DNA of 64,000 bases, from the NCBI RefSeq assembly GCF_013294015.1, contig NZ_JABSNO010000007.1:62001-126000 (forward strand), given 5' to 3'. The notes under the pieces were generated by a model. The model did no database searches. It was given only the letters and a program-made list of their open reading frames with translations, and was not told the DNA's origin. The DNA comes from Frigoriflavimonas asaccharolytica (lineage in GTDB: Bacteria > Bacteroidota > Bacteroidia > Flavobacteriales > Weeksellaceae). The position numbers were made by a program, and so were the translations under genes. This document shows, piece by piece, positions 16,735 through 26,906 of this stretch (the stretch's first letter is position 1; every line of letters begins with the position of its first letter).

Positions 16735-16806
16735 TGGTTTTCCCTAAACAGCATTACCTGTTCTAGGTTCATTGGGTATCATCTCAGCTTTTTACAGCAC
16801 CCCTTA
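16735..16806 (-). promoter_or_regulatory. TPP (thiamin pyrophosphate) riboswitch
   Basis: On the minus strand the aptamer landmarks occur in order: GGGGTGC, CTGAGAT, ATACCC, GAACCT, then GGTAATGCTG and AGGGAA. These are the conserved THI-box segments. It precedes the TonB receptor start (16632) by about 100 nt. A hairpin follows at 16722-16738 (ACCAAT/ATTGGT), and CCCCTT near 16668-16675 could pair with the AAGGGG of the aptamer. It probably represses the receptor when TPP is plentiful. Confidence 0.9.
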
Positions 16807-16899
16807 AATTTGCAAACACAAAACTACAAATAATTATGTTTAAAATATATAAAAAGGAATTATTATTTAGGAAGTACATAAGAACTTCCTATTTTTTTG

Positions 16900-16907
16900 T
16901 ATTTTTG
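16900..16907 (+). promoter_or_regulatory. putative -7 element of aconitase gene
   Basis: TATTTTTG matches TAnnTTTG 38 nt before the ATG. No convincing -33 element was found. Confidence 0.3.
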
Positions 16908-16945
16908 TTTTCCACAATTTTTTTGATAAATAAAACATTACAGAT

Positions 16946-19216
16946 ATGACTTTTGATTTGGACATGATAAAGAAGGTGTACGAGCAATACCCTCAGAAAA
17001 TAGCTGCTGCTAGAAACGTACTAGGAAAGCCATTAACGCTTTCGGAGAAGATACTTTACACTCACCTTTGGGATGGCGCTGCTTCTCAAACCTTTGAGCG
17101 AGGAAATTCTTACGTAGATTTTGCGCCAGATAGAGTTGCGATGCAAGATGCAACAGCACAAATGGCCTTACTTCAATTCATGCAAGCGGGAAAAGCGAAA
17201 GTTGCAGTTCCATCTACTGCTCATGCAGATCACTTGATACAAGCGAGAGTTGGAGCAGAATCTGATCTTCAAGATGGAATCAACAAAAACTCTGAAGTAT
17301 TTAGTTTTTTAAGTTCAGTTTGTGATAAATATGGAATCGGTTTTTGGAAACCAGGCGCAGGAATTATTCACCAAGTTGTATTAGAAAATTATGCATTTCC
17401 TGGTGGAATGATGATTGGAACAGATTCTCACACCGTAAATGCTGGTGGATTGGGAATGGTAGCCATCGGAGTTGGTGGTGCAGATGCAGTAGACGTGATG
17501 GCAGGAATGGCATGGGAACTGAAAATGCCAAAACTAATAGGTATAAAATTAACAGGAAGACTAAATGGTTGGACTTCCGCAAAAGATATTATTTTAAAAG
17601 TAGCCGGAATTCTAACCGTGAAAGGTGGAACTGGTTGTATTGTAGAATATTTTGGAGACGGTGCAATTTCCTTATCTGCAACTGGAAAAGGAACTATTTG
17701 TAACATGGGTGCAGAAATAGGAGCTACAACTTCTACTTTTGGGTATGATGATTCTATGCGTAGATATCTTTCTGCGACAGGAAGACAAGATGTAGTAGAT
17801 GCAGCAGATGAAATTGCAGAACACTTAACAGGTGATGCAGAAGTATATGCAAATCCAGAACAATATTTTGATCAGGTAATAGAAATAGACTTAGATACTC
17901 TTTCTCCACATTTAAACGGACCTTTCACACCAGATTTGGCTACTCCGGTAGCAGAATTTAGAGAAAAAGCTTTGGCAAACGATTGGCCAATAAATATAGA
18001 ATGGGCTTTAATTGGTTCTTGCACCAACTCCTCTTATGAAGATCTTTCTAGAGCTGCTTCTATAGTAGAAGACGCTGTAGCAAAAGGTGTAAAACCAGTT
18101 GCAATTTTAGGAATTAATCCTGGTTCTGAAACCGTGAGATTTACGGCAGATAGAGACGGATTCTTAGATTCTTTTAGAAAATTTGAAAACGCTAGAATTT
18201 TCACCAATGCTTGTGGACCTTGTATCGGACAATGGGACAGAGAAGGAGCAGAAAAAGGTGAAAAAAATTCTATCATCCATTCTTTTAATAGAAATTTTGC
18301 AAAAAGAGCAGACGGAAATCCAAATACTCATGCTTTCGTTGCTTCACCAGAATTGGTTGCTGCAATTGCTTTAGCGGGTAGATTAGATTTTAATCCTATC
18401 ACAGATACTTTGACAAACCAAAATGGTGAAGAGATAAAATTGAACGAACCAAGTGGAATGGAATTGCCTCCAAAAGGATTTGATGTAGGAGACAATGGCT
18501 TTCAAGCACCTGCAGAAGATGGATCTGGAGTTGTAATTAAGGTAAACCCAGAATCTGATCGTTTACAATTACTAACACCTTTCCAACCTTGGGATGGGAA
18601 AAATATTACCAATGCAAGAGTTTTAATTAAAGCTTTTGGAAAATGTACAACAGATCATATTTCTATGGCAGGACCATGGTTGAAATATCGTGGACACTTG
18701 GACAATATTTCAAATAATATGTTGATAGGTGCTATAAACGCTTATAATATGGAAACCAATACCGTAAAAAATATGGTAACTGGAGAATATATGGAAGTTC
18801 CGGCTTCTGCTAGAGTTTATAAAGCAGAAGGAATTCCTACCATCGTAGTTGGAGATCACAATTATGGAGAAGGATCTTCTAGAGAACATGCAGCAATGGA
18901 GCCAAGACATCTTGGTGTGAAAGCAGTTTTGGTGAAATCTTTTGCAAGAATACACGAAACAAATTTGAAAAAACAAGGAATGCTTGGTCTTACTTTTAAT
19001 AATGAAGAAGATTACAATCTTTTTCTAGAAGAAGACACAATCAATTTCCTAGATTTAGATCAATTTGCACCTGGAAAACCATTACTATTAGAATTGGTTC
19101 ATGCAGATGGAAGTAAAGATCAAATTGTAACAAACCACACCTACAATCAAGCACAAATTGATTGGTACATCGCTGGTTCTGCTTTAAATTTAATTGCGGC
19201 AGAAGCAAATAAATAA
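16946..19216 (+). CDS. acn: aconitate hydratase (mitochondrial type)
   Basis: A 756-residue aconitase that converts citrate to isocitrate in the TCA cycle through a 4Fe-4S cluster. Cluster ligands are Cys359 (GSCTNSS) and Cys423/Cys426 (ACGPCIGQ). The substrate segment GTDSHT and the C-terminal swivelling domain ([26 protein letters not shown]) are complete. Length and order match the mitochondrial-type enzyme rather than AcnB. It stands alone, with a likely -7 element upstream and a hairpin in the downstream gap. Confidence 0.93.
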   Translation: MTFDLDMIKKVYEQYPQKIAAARNVLGKPLTLSEKILYTHLWDGAASQTFERGNSYVDFAPDRVAMQDATAQMALLQFMQAGKAKVAVPSTAHADHLIQARVGAESDLQDGINKNSEVFSFLSSVCDKYGIGFWKPGAGIIHQVVLENYAFPGGMMIGTDSHTVNAGGLGMVAIGVGGADAVDVMAGMAWELKMPKLIGIKLTGRLNGWTSAKDIILKVAGILTVKGGTGCIVEYFGDGAISLSATGKGTICNMGAEIGATTSTFGYDDSMRRYLSATGRQDVVDAADEIAEHLTGDAEVYANPEQYFDQVIEIDLDTLSPHLNGPFTPDLATPVAEFREKALANDWPINIEWALIGSCTNSSYEDLSRAASIVEDAVAKGVKPVAILGINPGSETVRFTADRDGFLDSFRKFENARIFTNACGPCIGQWDREGAEKGEKNSIIHSFNRNFAKRADGNPNTHAFVASPELVAAIALAGRLDFNPITDTLTNQNGEEIKLNEPSGMELPPKGFDVGDNGFQAPAEDGSGVVIKVNPESDRLQLLTPFQPWDGKNITNARVLIKAFGKCTTDHISMAGPWLKYRGHLDNISNNMLIGAINAYNMETNTVKNMVTGEYMEVPASARVYKAEGIPTIVVGDHNYGEGSSREHAAMEPRHLGVKAVLVKSFARIHETNLKKQGMLGLTFNNEEDYNLFLEEDTINFLDLDQFAPGKPLLLELVHADGSKDQIVTNHTYNQAQIDWYIAGSALNLIAAEANK

Positions 19217-19234
19217 ATTTTTATCTTAAAATAT

Positions 19235-19280
19235 TCCCTTTCAGTCTCGCTTTAAATCGATATTGGAAGGGATTTTATTT
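19235..19280 (+). terminator. possible terminator after aconitase
   Basis: TCCCTT (19235-19240) pairs with AAGGGA (19267-19272) and is followed by TTTTATTTTT. The loop is long (26 nt), so confidence is modest. Confidence 0.4.
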
Positions 19281-19305
19281 TTAAATAACCTACAGCGAAA
19301 ATATT

Positions 19306-20433
19306 TTGAAAAGGAAAAACATTCTATTTATATCCTCTTGGTTTCCAAATAAAACAGAACCTACCGCTGGAAATTTTGTGCAAAGACATGCAGAAGCAGT
19401 TTCATTATTGAATGATGTAGAAGTATTGCATACAGTTGGAATTAAAAATCAGAAGGAGAAATTTGTTTTTGAAGATCAAATTATCAATGATGTAAGAATA
19501 TTAATTATTTATTTTAAAAATTCTAAATTTTCTACGCTCAATTTTTTGCGAAGAATGAAAGCGTATAAATTTGGATTTCAAAAAATGACAAAACCAGATT
19601 TGGTGCACGCAAACGTGATGCACAATCCTTTGCTTTTCGTTGTTTGGCTAAAAAAAATGTACAATATTCCCTTTATTATTACGGAACATTGGACGGCTTT
19701 GCAAAAAGATAATTTGCACAAGACACCAAATTTAATATTAAAAATCGCAAGAATTATTGGAAACCAAGCAGAGTTCATCCTTCCAGTAAGCCAAAACCTT
19801 TTAGAAAGTCTAGAATTAATTGGAATTAAAACTAAAAAAAAGGTAATTTCTAACGTAGTAAACACAGAAGTATTTAATATTAAAAAAAATGAAATTTCGG
19901 TTCCAAAATTTCTGCATATTTCAAATTTAATTCCAAGAAAAAAAGCAGATAGAATCATCGCGGTTGCAAAAAAATTGCATGATGATGGTTTTAAATTCAC
20001 AGTAGAATTAGGTGGTGATGGAGATTTTCAAAATTTACAAAAACAAATTGAGAATTTAAATGCTGAAAATTTTATAGAAACATTTGGTGAATTATCTTAT
20101 CAACAAGTTGCAGAAAAAATGCAAAATTCCAGCTGCTTTATCCTTTTTAGTGAAAACGAAACTCAAGGTTGCGTTATTTTAGAATCTTTTGCCTGTGGAA
20201 TTCCCGTTATTTCTACAGCTGTAGGTGGTGTTCCAGAATTCTTGCAAAAAGATTTCGGAATTCTAATAAAAAAAAATAACGAAACAGATTTGTATGAAGC
20301 AATGAAAAACTTGCTAGAAAATACCATTAAAATAGAAAAGCCAGAAGTCATGAGAAATTATGTGCTTTCGAATTTTTCCAGAGAATCAATAGCCAAACAA
20401 TTTGACGAAATTTATACAAAAGTTTTGCAATGA
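19306..20433 (+). CDS. glycosyltransferase family 4
   Basis: A 375-residue GT-B glycosyltransferase with an N-terminal acceptor domain (SSWFPNKTEPTAGNFVQRH) and a C-terminal donor domain with the GT4 E-x7-E motif, Glu285 and Glu293 (ENETQGCVILE). It probably adds a sugar to a lipid-linked glycan at the cytoplasmic membrane. The start is TTG, 69 bp before the first plausible downstream alternative. It overlaps the next gene by 4 bp and opens a four-gene polysaccharide operon. Confidence 0.85.
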   Translation: MKRKNILFISSWFPNKTEPTAGNFVQRHAEAVSLLNDVEVLHTVGIKNQKEKFVFEDQIINDVRILIIYFKNSKFSTLNFLRRMKAYKFGFQKMTKPDLVHANVMHNPLLFVVWLKKMYNIPFIITEHWTALQKDNLHKTPNLILKIARIIGNQAEFILPVSQNLLESLELIGIKTKKKVISNVVNTEVFNIKKNEISVPKFLHISNLIPRKKADRIIAVAKKLHDDGFKFTVELGGDGDFQNLQKQIENLNAENFIETFGELSYQQVAEKMQNSSCFILFSENETQGCVILESFACGIPVISTAVGGVPEFLQKDFGILIKKNNETDLYEAMKNLLENTIKIEKPEVMRNYVLSNFSRESIAKQFDEIYTKVLQ

Positions 20434-22082
20434 TAAAGGGGTTTTCCATACAAATAAATTCATCAGAAAATACTTTCAACTCTTTTCTGCAAAATAATTA
20501 TGACGATTTTTATCTTCAAACAGAAAATTTTGATTTTCTTTTCGAAGGAGTATTATTGAACAAGAAAAAATTATTAAAAGAATTTGCTTTGAAAGATTTT
20601 GAAACTTTCATCAGAGAAAAATATCGAAATCAAAAAGAGCAAATTATCAATTTATTCGAAGGAGAATATCGTGGTTTTATTGTGGATAAAATTCAAAATA
20701 AAATATTTATCTTCACCAACATAACTTCCACACAAAGGGTTTTTTATGGCAAATTTAAAGATACAATTTTTATAGATTCAAGTTTAATTAGATTAAATGA
20801 AAACCTTAAAAAATCTGGTGTCATTTCAGAACCAGATGAAGAATCTCTTTATCAATTATTATGTTTCGGAAACTTACCAGAGGATAAAACGCCGATTTAT
20901 AAGGTGAAAAAACTTCTAGACGGCTGTTTTTTAGAAATCGATTTAAATACATTAGAACTTACGGAAAAACAGTATTTTTCTCTTGCAGATATTTCGCGAA
21001 GTACTTTGAACAAAGAGAAATCTATAGATAAAGTTCATGAGATTTTCACAGAATCTATCGTTTTAGAATATGAAAAAGATGCTGAATTAAATACAAATCA
21101 TCTCGCGTTTTTAAGCGGTGGTTTAGATAGCCGAGTTGCGATGCTGTATGCTATTAAAAATGGATATAAACCAGACAACGCGCTTTGTTTCTCACAATCC
21201 AATTATTTTGATCATACTATTTCTAAAAAAATAGCTGAAGATTTCAACATTCATTATGAATTTATTCCTTTAGACGAGGGCAGATTTTTGAATAAAATAG
21301 ATGAGCTTATAGAAATTTCTGAAGGCATGAGCTTTTTCACCGGTGCAATTCACGTTCAACATGCGCTAGAAAATATGCAATACGAAAATTTTGCGCTTTT
21401 TCATGGTGGTGCGATTGGAGATGGCGTTTTAGGAGCTTTTAATTCTGAACCGAAAAGAAAAAAACCAACTGGTTATAAATTTATTGGCAATGATTTTTTT
21501 CTACCAAAAGTTCAAAATTCTCTAGATAAAATGATAGACGATTATGAAACTGAAGAATTATTTCTAATAAGAAACATTGCATTCAATAGAACTGTAATTG
21601 GCGCGCATGTTTTAGAAAAAAAAGCCTATCAAACTTCGCCTTTCATGACAAAAGATTTCCTAAAATTCGCAATTTCTATTCCAGAAGAGTGGAAGTACAA
21701 GCATCAATTCTATGTAGAATGGATCAATAAGCATTGCCTAGAAGCAACAAAATATCGTTGGGAAAGAACATTAATGAAACCAAACGCCGCATGGAAAACC
21801 ACTTTTGGAGATCAAGTTGTGAAAAGAGGTTTTAATATTTTAAATAATAAAATCTTCAAGATGCCGCAAGCTGCGAGTATGTATCCGTATCAATATTATT
21901 TTGAAAAAAATAGTAATTTGCAAAATATTTATCAAACTTATTTTGAGGATAACATTGGGAGAATTGAAGCTTTTCCAGAATTGCAACAAGATTTAATCAC
22001 GTTGTTTTCTTCCAAAAAATTTCATTACAAATGCCAATCTATCAATATTTTAGGTATTTTTAAACTTTATTTTTCCAAATGA
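20430..22082 (+). CDS. asparagine synthetase-like amidotransferase without glutaminase Cys
   Basis: A 550-residue protein with AsnB-like architecture. The ATP-pyrophosphatase loop is intact (LSGGLDS, residues 228-234). The N-terminal domain keeps the Ntn-hydrolase fold pattern (LFEGEYRGFIVD, RVFYGKFKD), but the protein begins MIKGFS, so the catalytic Cys2 required to split glutamine is missing. Relatives in polysaccharide clusters are thought to amidate or otherwise modify sugar acids. It may use free ammonia or another nucleophile. Overlaps of 4 bp on both sides tie it to the glycosyltransferase and flippase genes. Confidence 0.8.
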   Translation: MIKGFSIQINSSENTFNSFLQNNYDDFYLQTENFDFLFEGVLLNKKKLLKEFALKDFETFIREKYRNQKEQIINLFEGEYRGFIVDKIQNKIFIFTNITSTQRVFYGKFKDTIFIDSSLIRLNENLKKSGVISEPDEESLYQLLCFGNLPEDKTPIYKVKKLLDGCFLEIDLNTLELTEKQYFSLADISRSTLNKEKSIDKVHEIFTESIVLEYEKDAELNTNHLAFLSGGLDSRVAMLYAIKNGYKPDNALCFSQSNYFDHTISKKIAEDFNIHYEFIPLDEGRFLNKIDELIEISEGMSFFTGAIHVQHALENMQYENFALFHGGAIGDGVLGAFNSEPKRKKPTGYKFIGNDFFLPKVQNSLDKMIDDYETEELFLIRNIAFNRTVIGAHVLEKKAYQTSPFMTKDFLKFAISIPEEWKYKHQFYVEWINKHCLEATKYRWERTLMKPNAAWKTTFGDQVVKRGFNILNNKIFKMPQAASMYPYQYYFEKNSNLQNIYQTYFEDNIGRIEAFPELQQDLITLFSSKKFHYKCQSINILGIFKLYFSK

Positions 22083-23323
22083 AAAGTTTAAAGCTATTTC
22101 TAGAACAATTTTTGAAAAGCAAAGGACAATTTGTATTTCTATCTTTGCTTTTAGGTAAAATTACCGCTTTTCTTGGTTCTTGGCTTATCATCAGAATGTT
22201 GCCTATTTCAGAATTTGGAACCCTTACGATTGTCGCTTCCACTTTTGCAATTTTCTCCACATTTAATGGTTTTGGTAGCCAGCAAAGTCTATTGCGTTTT
22301 GGCTCAGTTTCTACAGAAAATTTAGAAAAAAATAACCTCGCTGCTTATCTATTTAGGAAAGGATTATTATATCAAATAATTTTGAGCCTTGCTTTTCTTT
22401 TATCTTCAATATTTTTCATTAATAAATTTGAAGATATATTCCTTGTTTTCATATTCTTCACTATTCGATTGGTTGGTTTTTATTTTTTCAACCATATCCA
22501 ATGTTACTTTAGAATACAAAATGAAAATGGAAATTTTGCAAAAGTGAACAATTATGTCAATGTATTTGGTTTAGTTTTATTAGTATCATTAACTTATCTT
22601 TTTGGTTTCCAAGGTTATTTATTTTCGATCGCTTTTACGCCATTTATTTCTTTGTTCTGGTTAAAAAAAATTCCTACTAAATCATTAAAAATAAATTTTT
22701 CATTTACAAAAAAGGAATTGTTTCAATATGGTATTTTCGCTTCTGCCACAGCATTATTATCAGATTTGATGTTTTCTGCAGATGTACTACTATTGGGTTT
22801 TATTTTAAATGATACTGCTGTTGCAAACTATAAAGTTGCCATTTTGATCCCTGCAAACATCACCTTTCTTTCTTTGGTTTTTATGCAAACTGATTTTCCG
22901 AAATTGGCGAAAAATTTTAAAAACAAGGTGTTTCTAAAACATTATATCATCAACTATTACAAAATATTTTTACCAGTTTGTACCATTATTTTTCTAGTAG
23001 GGTTTTACTTTGACCAGCAAATATTGAGCTACTTTTTTGGAAGCAAATATGGAAATAACGGTTGGATTTTCAGCATCTTACTTTTTGCTTTTGCCTTCAA
23101 TATGCTTTCTAGAAATTTATATGGAAATTTGCTTTCTGCAGTTGGGAAAATAAAAGTTAATAGCATTGTTTCGTTTTTATCCTTAATAATTCTTGTAATT
23201 TTATCCTTTATTTTGGTGCCAAAAATGCTCATTTTGGGTATGGCAATTAGCATTTCTGTAGCGATGATTTTTTCAGGTGTGTTTTTTGCATTTTTATTTT
23301 ATCTATATTACCGTAAATTATAA
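22079..23323 (+). CDS. polysaccharide flippase (Wzx/MOP superfamily)
   Basis: A 414-residue integral membrane protein with about 12 predicted helices, spread evenly, and the N-terminal pattern LLGKITAFLGSWLIIRMLPISEFGTL (shown in part) typical of oligosaccharide flippases. It would move a lipid-linked oligosaccharide across the inner membrane. The position after a glycosyltransferase and an amidotransferase, with a 4-bp overlap, supports this. Chain length is slightly short for Wzx but within range. Confidence 0.85.
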   Translation: MKSLKLFLEQFLKSKGQFVFLSLLLGKITAFLGSWLIIRMLPISEFGTLTIVASTFAIFSTFNGFGSQQSLLRFGSVSTENLEKNNLAAYLFRKGLLYQIILSLAFLLSSIFFINKFEDIFLVFIFFTIRLVGFYFFNHIQCYFRIQNENGNFAKVNNYVNVFGLVLLVSLTYLFGFQGYLFSIAFTPFISLFWLKKIPTKSLKINFSFTKKELFQYGIFASATALLSDLMFSADVLLLGFILNDTAVANYKVAILIPANITFLSLVFMQTDFPKLAKNFKNKVFLKHYIINYYKIFLPVCTIIFLVGFYFDQQILSYFFGSKYGNNGWIFSILLFAFAFNMLSRNLYGNLLSAVGKIKVNSIVSFLSLIILVILSFILVPKMLILGMAISISVAMIFSGVFFAFLFYLYYRKL

Positions 23324-23327
23324 TTAA

Positions 23328-23837
23328 ATGAAAAAATTTTTAAATATATTCTCCACCATTATTTTATGTTTCGTCTCTGTAATATCTTGTAGAACAGACG
23401 ATTCTGTGATACGCGAAATTGATCAAACCTTAAATATATTTGTAGATTCTGCTGGTATAGATATGTTGAACAGTAATGTAGATTTTGGATATCAAACGCT
23501 TACTTTCAACGACATCAATGGAGATACAGATAGTTCTCCAGTAACTATTAATTTGTTGAAAACTGCCGATACCATCAATTATTTACAATACGTTGCGGGC
23601 GCAAAACGTGTTTTAATAGATTCCTCAAACCTAGATAGAAAATTATATCAATCTAAAATTGCATTGAAGTTTTCAAAACCAACACCAAATCTGGGAACTT
23701 TTGTTGTAGATGATACCATGATTATCAATTATTCTTTCTCGCCAGAAAGATTTCAAATAGACAATGTGATTTATAATAATGAGCAAGTTTTTACAAAAAC
23801 CACTAATGGTGAAAATACTTTTAAAATTTTGAAATAA
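23328..23837 (+). CDS. lipoprotein of unknown function
   Basis: A 169-residue predicted lipoprotein (lipobox VISC, Cys21) with a beta-rich mature part and no recognised domain. It starts 4 bp after the flippase stop, so it belongs to the same transcript and might help export or anchor the glycan. This is inference from position only. The serS promoter overlaps its last codons. Confidence 0.75.
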   Translation: MKKFLNIFSTIILCFVSVISCRTDDSVIREIDQTLNIFVDSAGIDMLNSNVDFGYQTLTFNDINGDTDSSPVTINLLKTADTINYLQYVAGAKRVLIDSSNLDRKLYQSKIALKFSKPTPNLGTFVVDDTMIINYSFSPERFQIDNVIYNNEQVFTKTTNGENTFKILK

Positions 23838-23862
23838 GATTAATCAAAATTGTAAATTTGCT
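23830..23862 (+). promoter_or_regulatory. putative promoter of serS
   Basis: TTTG at 23830-23833, 21-bp spacer, then TAAATTTG at 23855-23862; the serS ATG follows 33 nt later. It matches the Bacteroidota consensus. Confidence 0.55.
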
Positions 23863-23895
23863 ACTGATTTTTAATAATAAGAAAAATACTACTAA

Positions 23896-25164
23896 ATGCT
23901 ACAAGTTCAATTTTTGCGAGACGAGAAAGAAAGAGTTTTAAATGGTTTGAAGAAAAAAAATTTCTCACCAATATCTTTGGTTGATGACGCAATTTCTACA
24001 GATGATTCTAGAAAGAAAATTCAATTTGATTTAGACGAAAATCTTGCAAAGATGAATGCACTTTCCAAAGAAATTGGAGAATTGATGAAAGCTGGAAAAA
24101 AAGATGAAGCCAATGAAGCGAAAGTTGCTACATCTAAATATAAAGAAGAAATTGAAAAACAAAAGGAAGAGTTAAAGAAAGCGGAAGCAGAATTACAAGA
24201 TATTCTCTACACAATTCCAAATATTCCAAATGAAAAAGTTCCGAATGGACTAACACCAGAAGAAAACGAAATCATCTTTCAATCTCATGAAGTAAAAGGT
24301 CTTGGCGAAGGCAATATTCCACACTGGGAATTGGCAAAAAAATACAATTTAATAGATTTTGAATTGGGAGTAAAGATTGCTGGAGCAGGATTTCCCGTTT
24401 ATTTTGGAAAAGGCGCAAGATTGCAAAGAGCTTTAGTACAATATTTTTTAGATAAAAATGTGGATGCTGGTTATTTGGAAGTCAATCCGCCTCACGTAAT
24501 TAATGAAGCATCTGGATATGGAACTGGACAATTGCCAGATAAAGAAGGACAAATGTACTACATCAACGAAGACAAATTATTTTTAATTCCAACTGCAGAA
24601 GTTCCAATCACCAATTTGTACAGAGATGTTTTGCTAGAAGAGAAAGATTTGCCGATAAAAAATACTGCATTCACCCAATGCTACAGAAGAGAAGCTGGAA
24701 GCTATGGCGCTCATGTACGCGGTTTGAATAGATTGCACCAATTTGAAAAAGTTGAAATTGTACGTCTTGAAAAAGCAGAAAATTCTTATGCTGTTTTGGA
24801 AGAAATGGTAGATCACGTGAAAAGTATTTTGGAAGATCTAGAATTACCCTACAGAATCTTGAGACTTTGTGGTGGCGATATGGGTTTCGCTTCTGCAATG
24901 ACGTATGATTTTGAAGTTTGGAGTGCAGCACAAGAAAAATGGCTAGAAGTTTCTTCTGTTTCTAATTTTGAAACTTTCCAATCCACAAGATTAAAATGCA
25001 GATATAAAGCAGAAGGTAAAAATCAACTGGTACATACATTAAATGGTTCTGCAATGGCTTTACCAAGAATAATGGCGGCGCTTTTGGAGAACAATCAAAC
25101 AGAAGATGGTATCAAATTACCAAAAATAATTGCAGATTATGCAAAATTTGAGATGATTGGATAG
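23896..25164 (+). CDS. serS: seryl-tRNA synthetase
   Basis: A 422-residue class II synthetase that charges tRNA-Ser. An N-terminal antiparallel coiled coil (about residues 30-105, rich in Lys and Glu) binds the tRNA. The catalytic core has motif 2 (TQCYRREAGSYG) and motif 3 (GSAMALPRIMAALLENNQ). Full length, with a good promoter upstream and a strong terminator after the stop. Confidence 0.96.
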   Translation: MLQVQFLRDEKERVLNGLKKKNFSPISLVDDAISTDDSRKKIQFDLDENLAKMNALSKEIGELMKAGKKDEANEAKVATSKYKEEIEKQKEELKKAEAELQDILYTIPNIPNEKVPNGLTPEENEIIFQSHEVKGLGEGNIPHWELAKKYNLIDFELGVKIAGAGFPVYFGKGARLQRALVQYFLDKNVDAGYLEVNPPHVINEASGYGTGQLPDKEGQMYYINEDKLFLIPTAEVPITNLYRDVLLEEKDLPIKNTAFTQCYRREAGSYGAHVRGLNRLHQFEKVEIVRLEKAENSYAVLEEMVDHVKSILEDLELPYRILRLCGGDMGFASAMTYDFEVWSAAQEKWLEVSSVSNFETFQSTRLKCRYKAEGKNQLVHTLNGSAMALPRIMAALLENNQTEDGIKLPKIIADYAKFEMIG

Positions 25165-25186
25165 TTCATTTTTATAAATAAATTAT

Positions 25187-25218
25187 AATCTGTGAATTTT
25201 TTTCACAGATTTTTTTTG
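25187..25218 (+). terminator. terminator after serS
   Basis: Stem AATCTGTGAA / TTCACAGATT with a T loop, followed by a T run, 22 bp after the serS stop. Confidence 0.85.
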
Positions 25219-25301
25219 CTTTGATTTGAAACAATTTGCAAAAATTATATTACTGTTTTTAAGCTTACTTTTTTATTTTTGAATGATTTTAATTTAAAGA
25301 T

Positions 25302-26774
25302 ATGAACTCTACAATGCTTCAATTTTTCCATTGGTATACCGAAGGAAATTCTACATTATATGATGAAATAAAAAATTCTGCAACACATTTAAAAGAATTA
25401 GGAATAGATAATGTTTGGTTTCCGCCTGCTACGAAAGGAAATGGTGGAGAAAGCACTGTTGGATACGATCCTTACGACCTTTTTGATCTAGGAGAATTTG
25501 ATCAAAAAGGATCAATACCTACAAAATATGGTAGCAAAGAACAGTATTTGAGTGCCATAAAGTCTTTGAAGGATAAACAGATAAAGGTGATTGTAGATAT
25601 TGTACTCAATCATAAAGCTGGCGGAGAAACTACAGAGAAATTTCAAGTAGTAAAAGTGGATCCTGAAAATAGGGAAAAGCCAATCAGTGATGTGATGGAA
25701 ATAGAATCTTACACAAAATTTGATTTTGAAGCAAGAAATAATAAATACTCGGATTTCAAATGGAATTTCACTTGTTTTTCTGGCGTAGATTATGCTGAAG
25801 GACAGCAAGATGGGATTTTTCGCATTGTTAATGATTACGGAGATGGTTGGGATACAATGATTGACGGTGAAAAAGGAAATTATGATTTTCTAATGTTTAA
25901 TGATATCGAACATCGAAATCCATTCGTGCGAGAAGAATTAAATCATTGGGGAAAATGGTACCAAGAAACGACAGATTTTGATGGAGTTCGATTGGATGCT
26001 GTGAAGCATATTTCTTTTGATTTTTATAAAGAATGGCTTACAACATTGCGATCTAATGCTGGCAGAAACATATTTGCTGTGGGAGAATATTGGGCACCCG
26101 GAAATTTACCACTGTTGCAAAAATATTTAGAATATACGGAAGGTTGCATGAGTTTGTTTGATTCCTCTTTGCAACACAATTTTCACGTAGCTTCCAAAGA
26201 AGGAAACTCCTACGATTTAAGACAAATATTTGCTGAAACATTAACGCTTGCAGATCCACTGCACTCTGTTTCTTTGGTAGATAATCATGATACGCAACCT
26301 TTGCAGGATTTGGAAGCGCCAGTAGAACCTTGGTTTAAACCTTTGGCCTACGCGTTAATTTTACTGAGGGAAAATGGTTTTCCATGTTTGTTTTATCCAG
26401 ATTTGTTTGGCGCAAAGTATACCGATAAAGACAAAGAAGGCAACGATCAAGAAATAATTTTACCAAAAGTAGAGAAGATTGAAGAATTATTAATAGCAAG
26501 AAAAAATTTCGCTTACGGAATACAAAGAGATTACTTTGAAGATGCCAATTGCCTTGGATGGACACGTGAAGGTGATGAATCTCACGCTGGTTGTGCAGTA
26601 GTTTTAAGCAACAAAGATGCCTACCAAAAATCCATGGAAATGGGCCAAAAATATATTGGGAAAACTTTCTATGATTATCTTGGCTGGTATGAAGATAAAG
26701 TAATTATAGATGAAAACGGTTGGGGAAATTTCCCTGTTCCTGCAGGAAATGTTTCCGTTTGGGTGGTGGAATAA
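25302..26774 (+). CDS. cytoplasmic alpha-amylase (GH13)
   Basis: A 490-residue glycoside hydrolase family 13 enzyme. Conserved regions: VDIVLNH, DGVRLDAVKHI (nucleophile Asp), AVGEYW (acid/base Glu) and VDNHDTQ (third Asp). There is no signal peptide, so it should act in the cytoplasm on glycogen or maltodextrins, as in AmyA-type bacterial amylases. A TATTTTTG -7 element lies at 25274-25281, 20 nt before the ATG. No other sugar-use gene is adjacent. Confidence 0.9.
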   Translation: MNSTMLQFFHWYTEGNSTLYDEIKNSATHLKELGIDNVWFPPATKGNGGESTVGYDPYDLFDLGEFDQKGSIPTKYGSKEQYLSAIKSLKDKQIKVIVDIVLNHKAGGETTEKFQVVKVDPENREKPISDVMEIESYTKFDFEARNNKYSDFKWNFTCFSGVDYAEGQQDGIFRIVNDYGDGWDTMIDGEKGNYDFLMFNDIEHRNPFVREELNHWGKWYQETTDFDGVRLDAVKHISFDFYKEWLTTLRSNAGRNIFAVGEYWAPGNLPLLQKYLEYTEGCMSLFDSSLQHNFHVASKEGNSYDLRQIFAETLTLADPLHSVSLVDNHDTQPLQDLEAPVEPWFKPLAYALILLRENGFPCLFYPDLFGAKYTDKDKEGNDQEIILPKVEKIEELLIARKNFAYGIQRDYFEDANCLGWTREGDESHAGCAVVLSNKDAYQKSMEMGQKYIGKTFYDYLGWYEDKVIIDENGWGNFPVPAGNVSVWVVE

Positions 26775-26906
26775 AACATCACTAACAACTTTAAATACCA
26801 CTAATCTTTTTGTTAATTTTTTATAGTTCTGTTAAAATTTTCTCAAAAAACAATATTATCCCTTTTTTAAATTATTAGACCTTAAATTTACAATAATAAA
26901 ATATTT

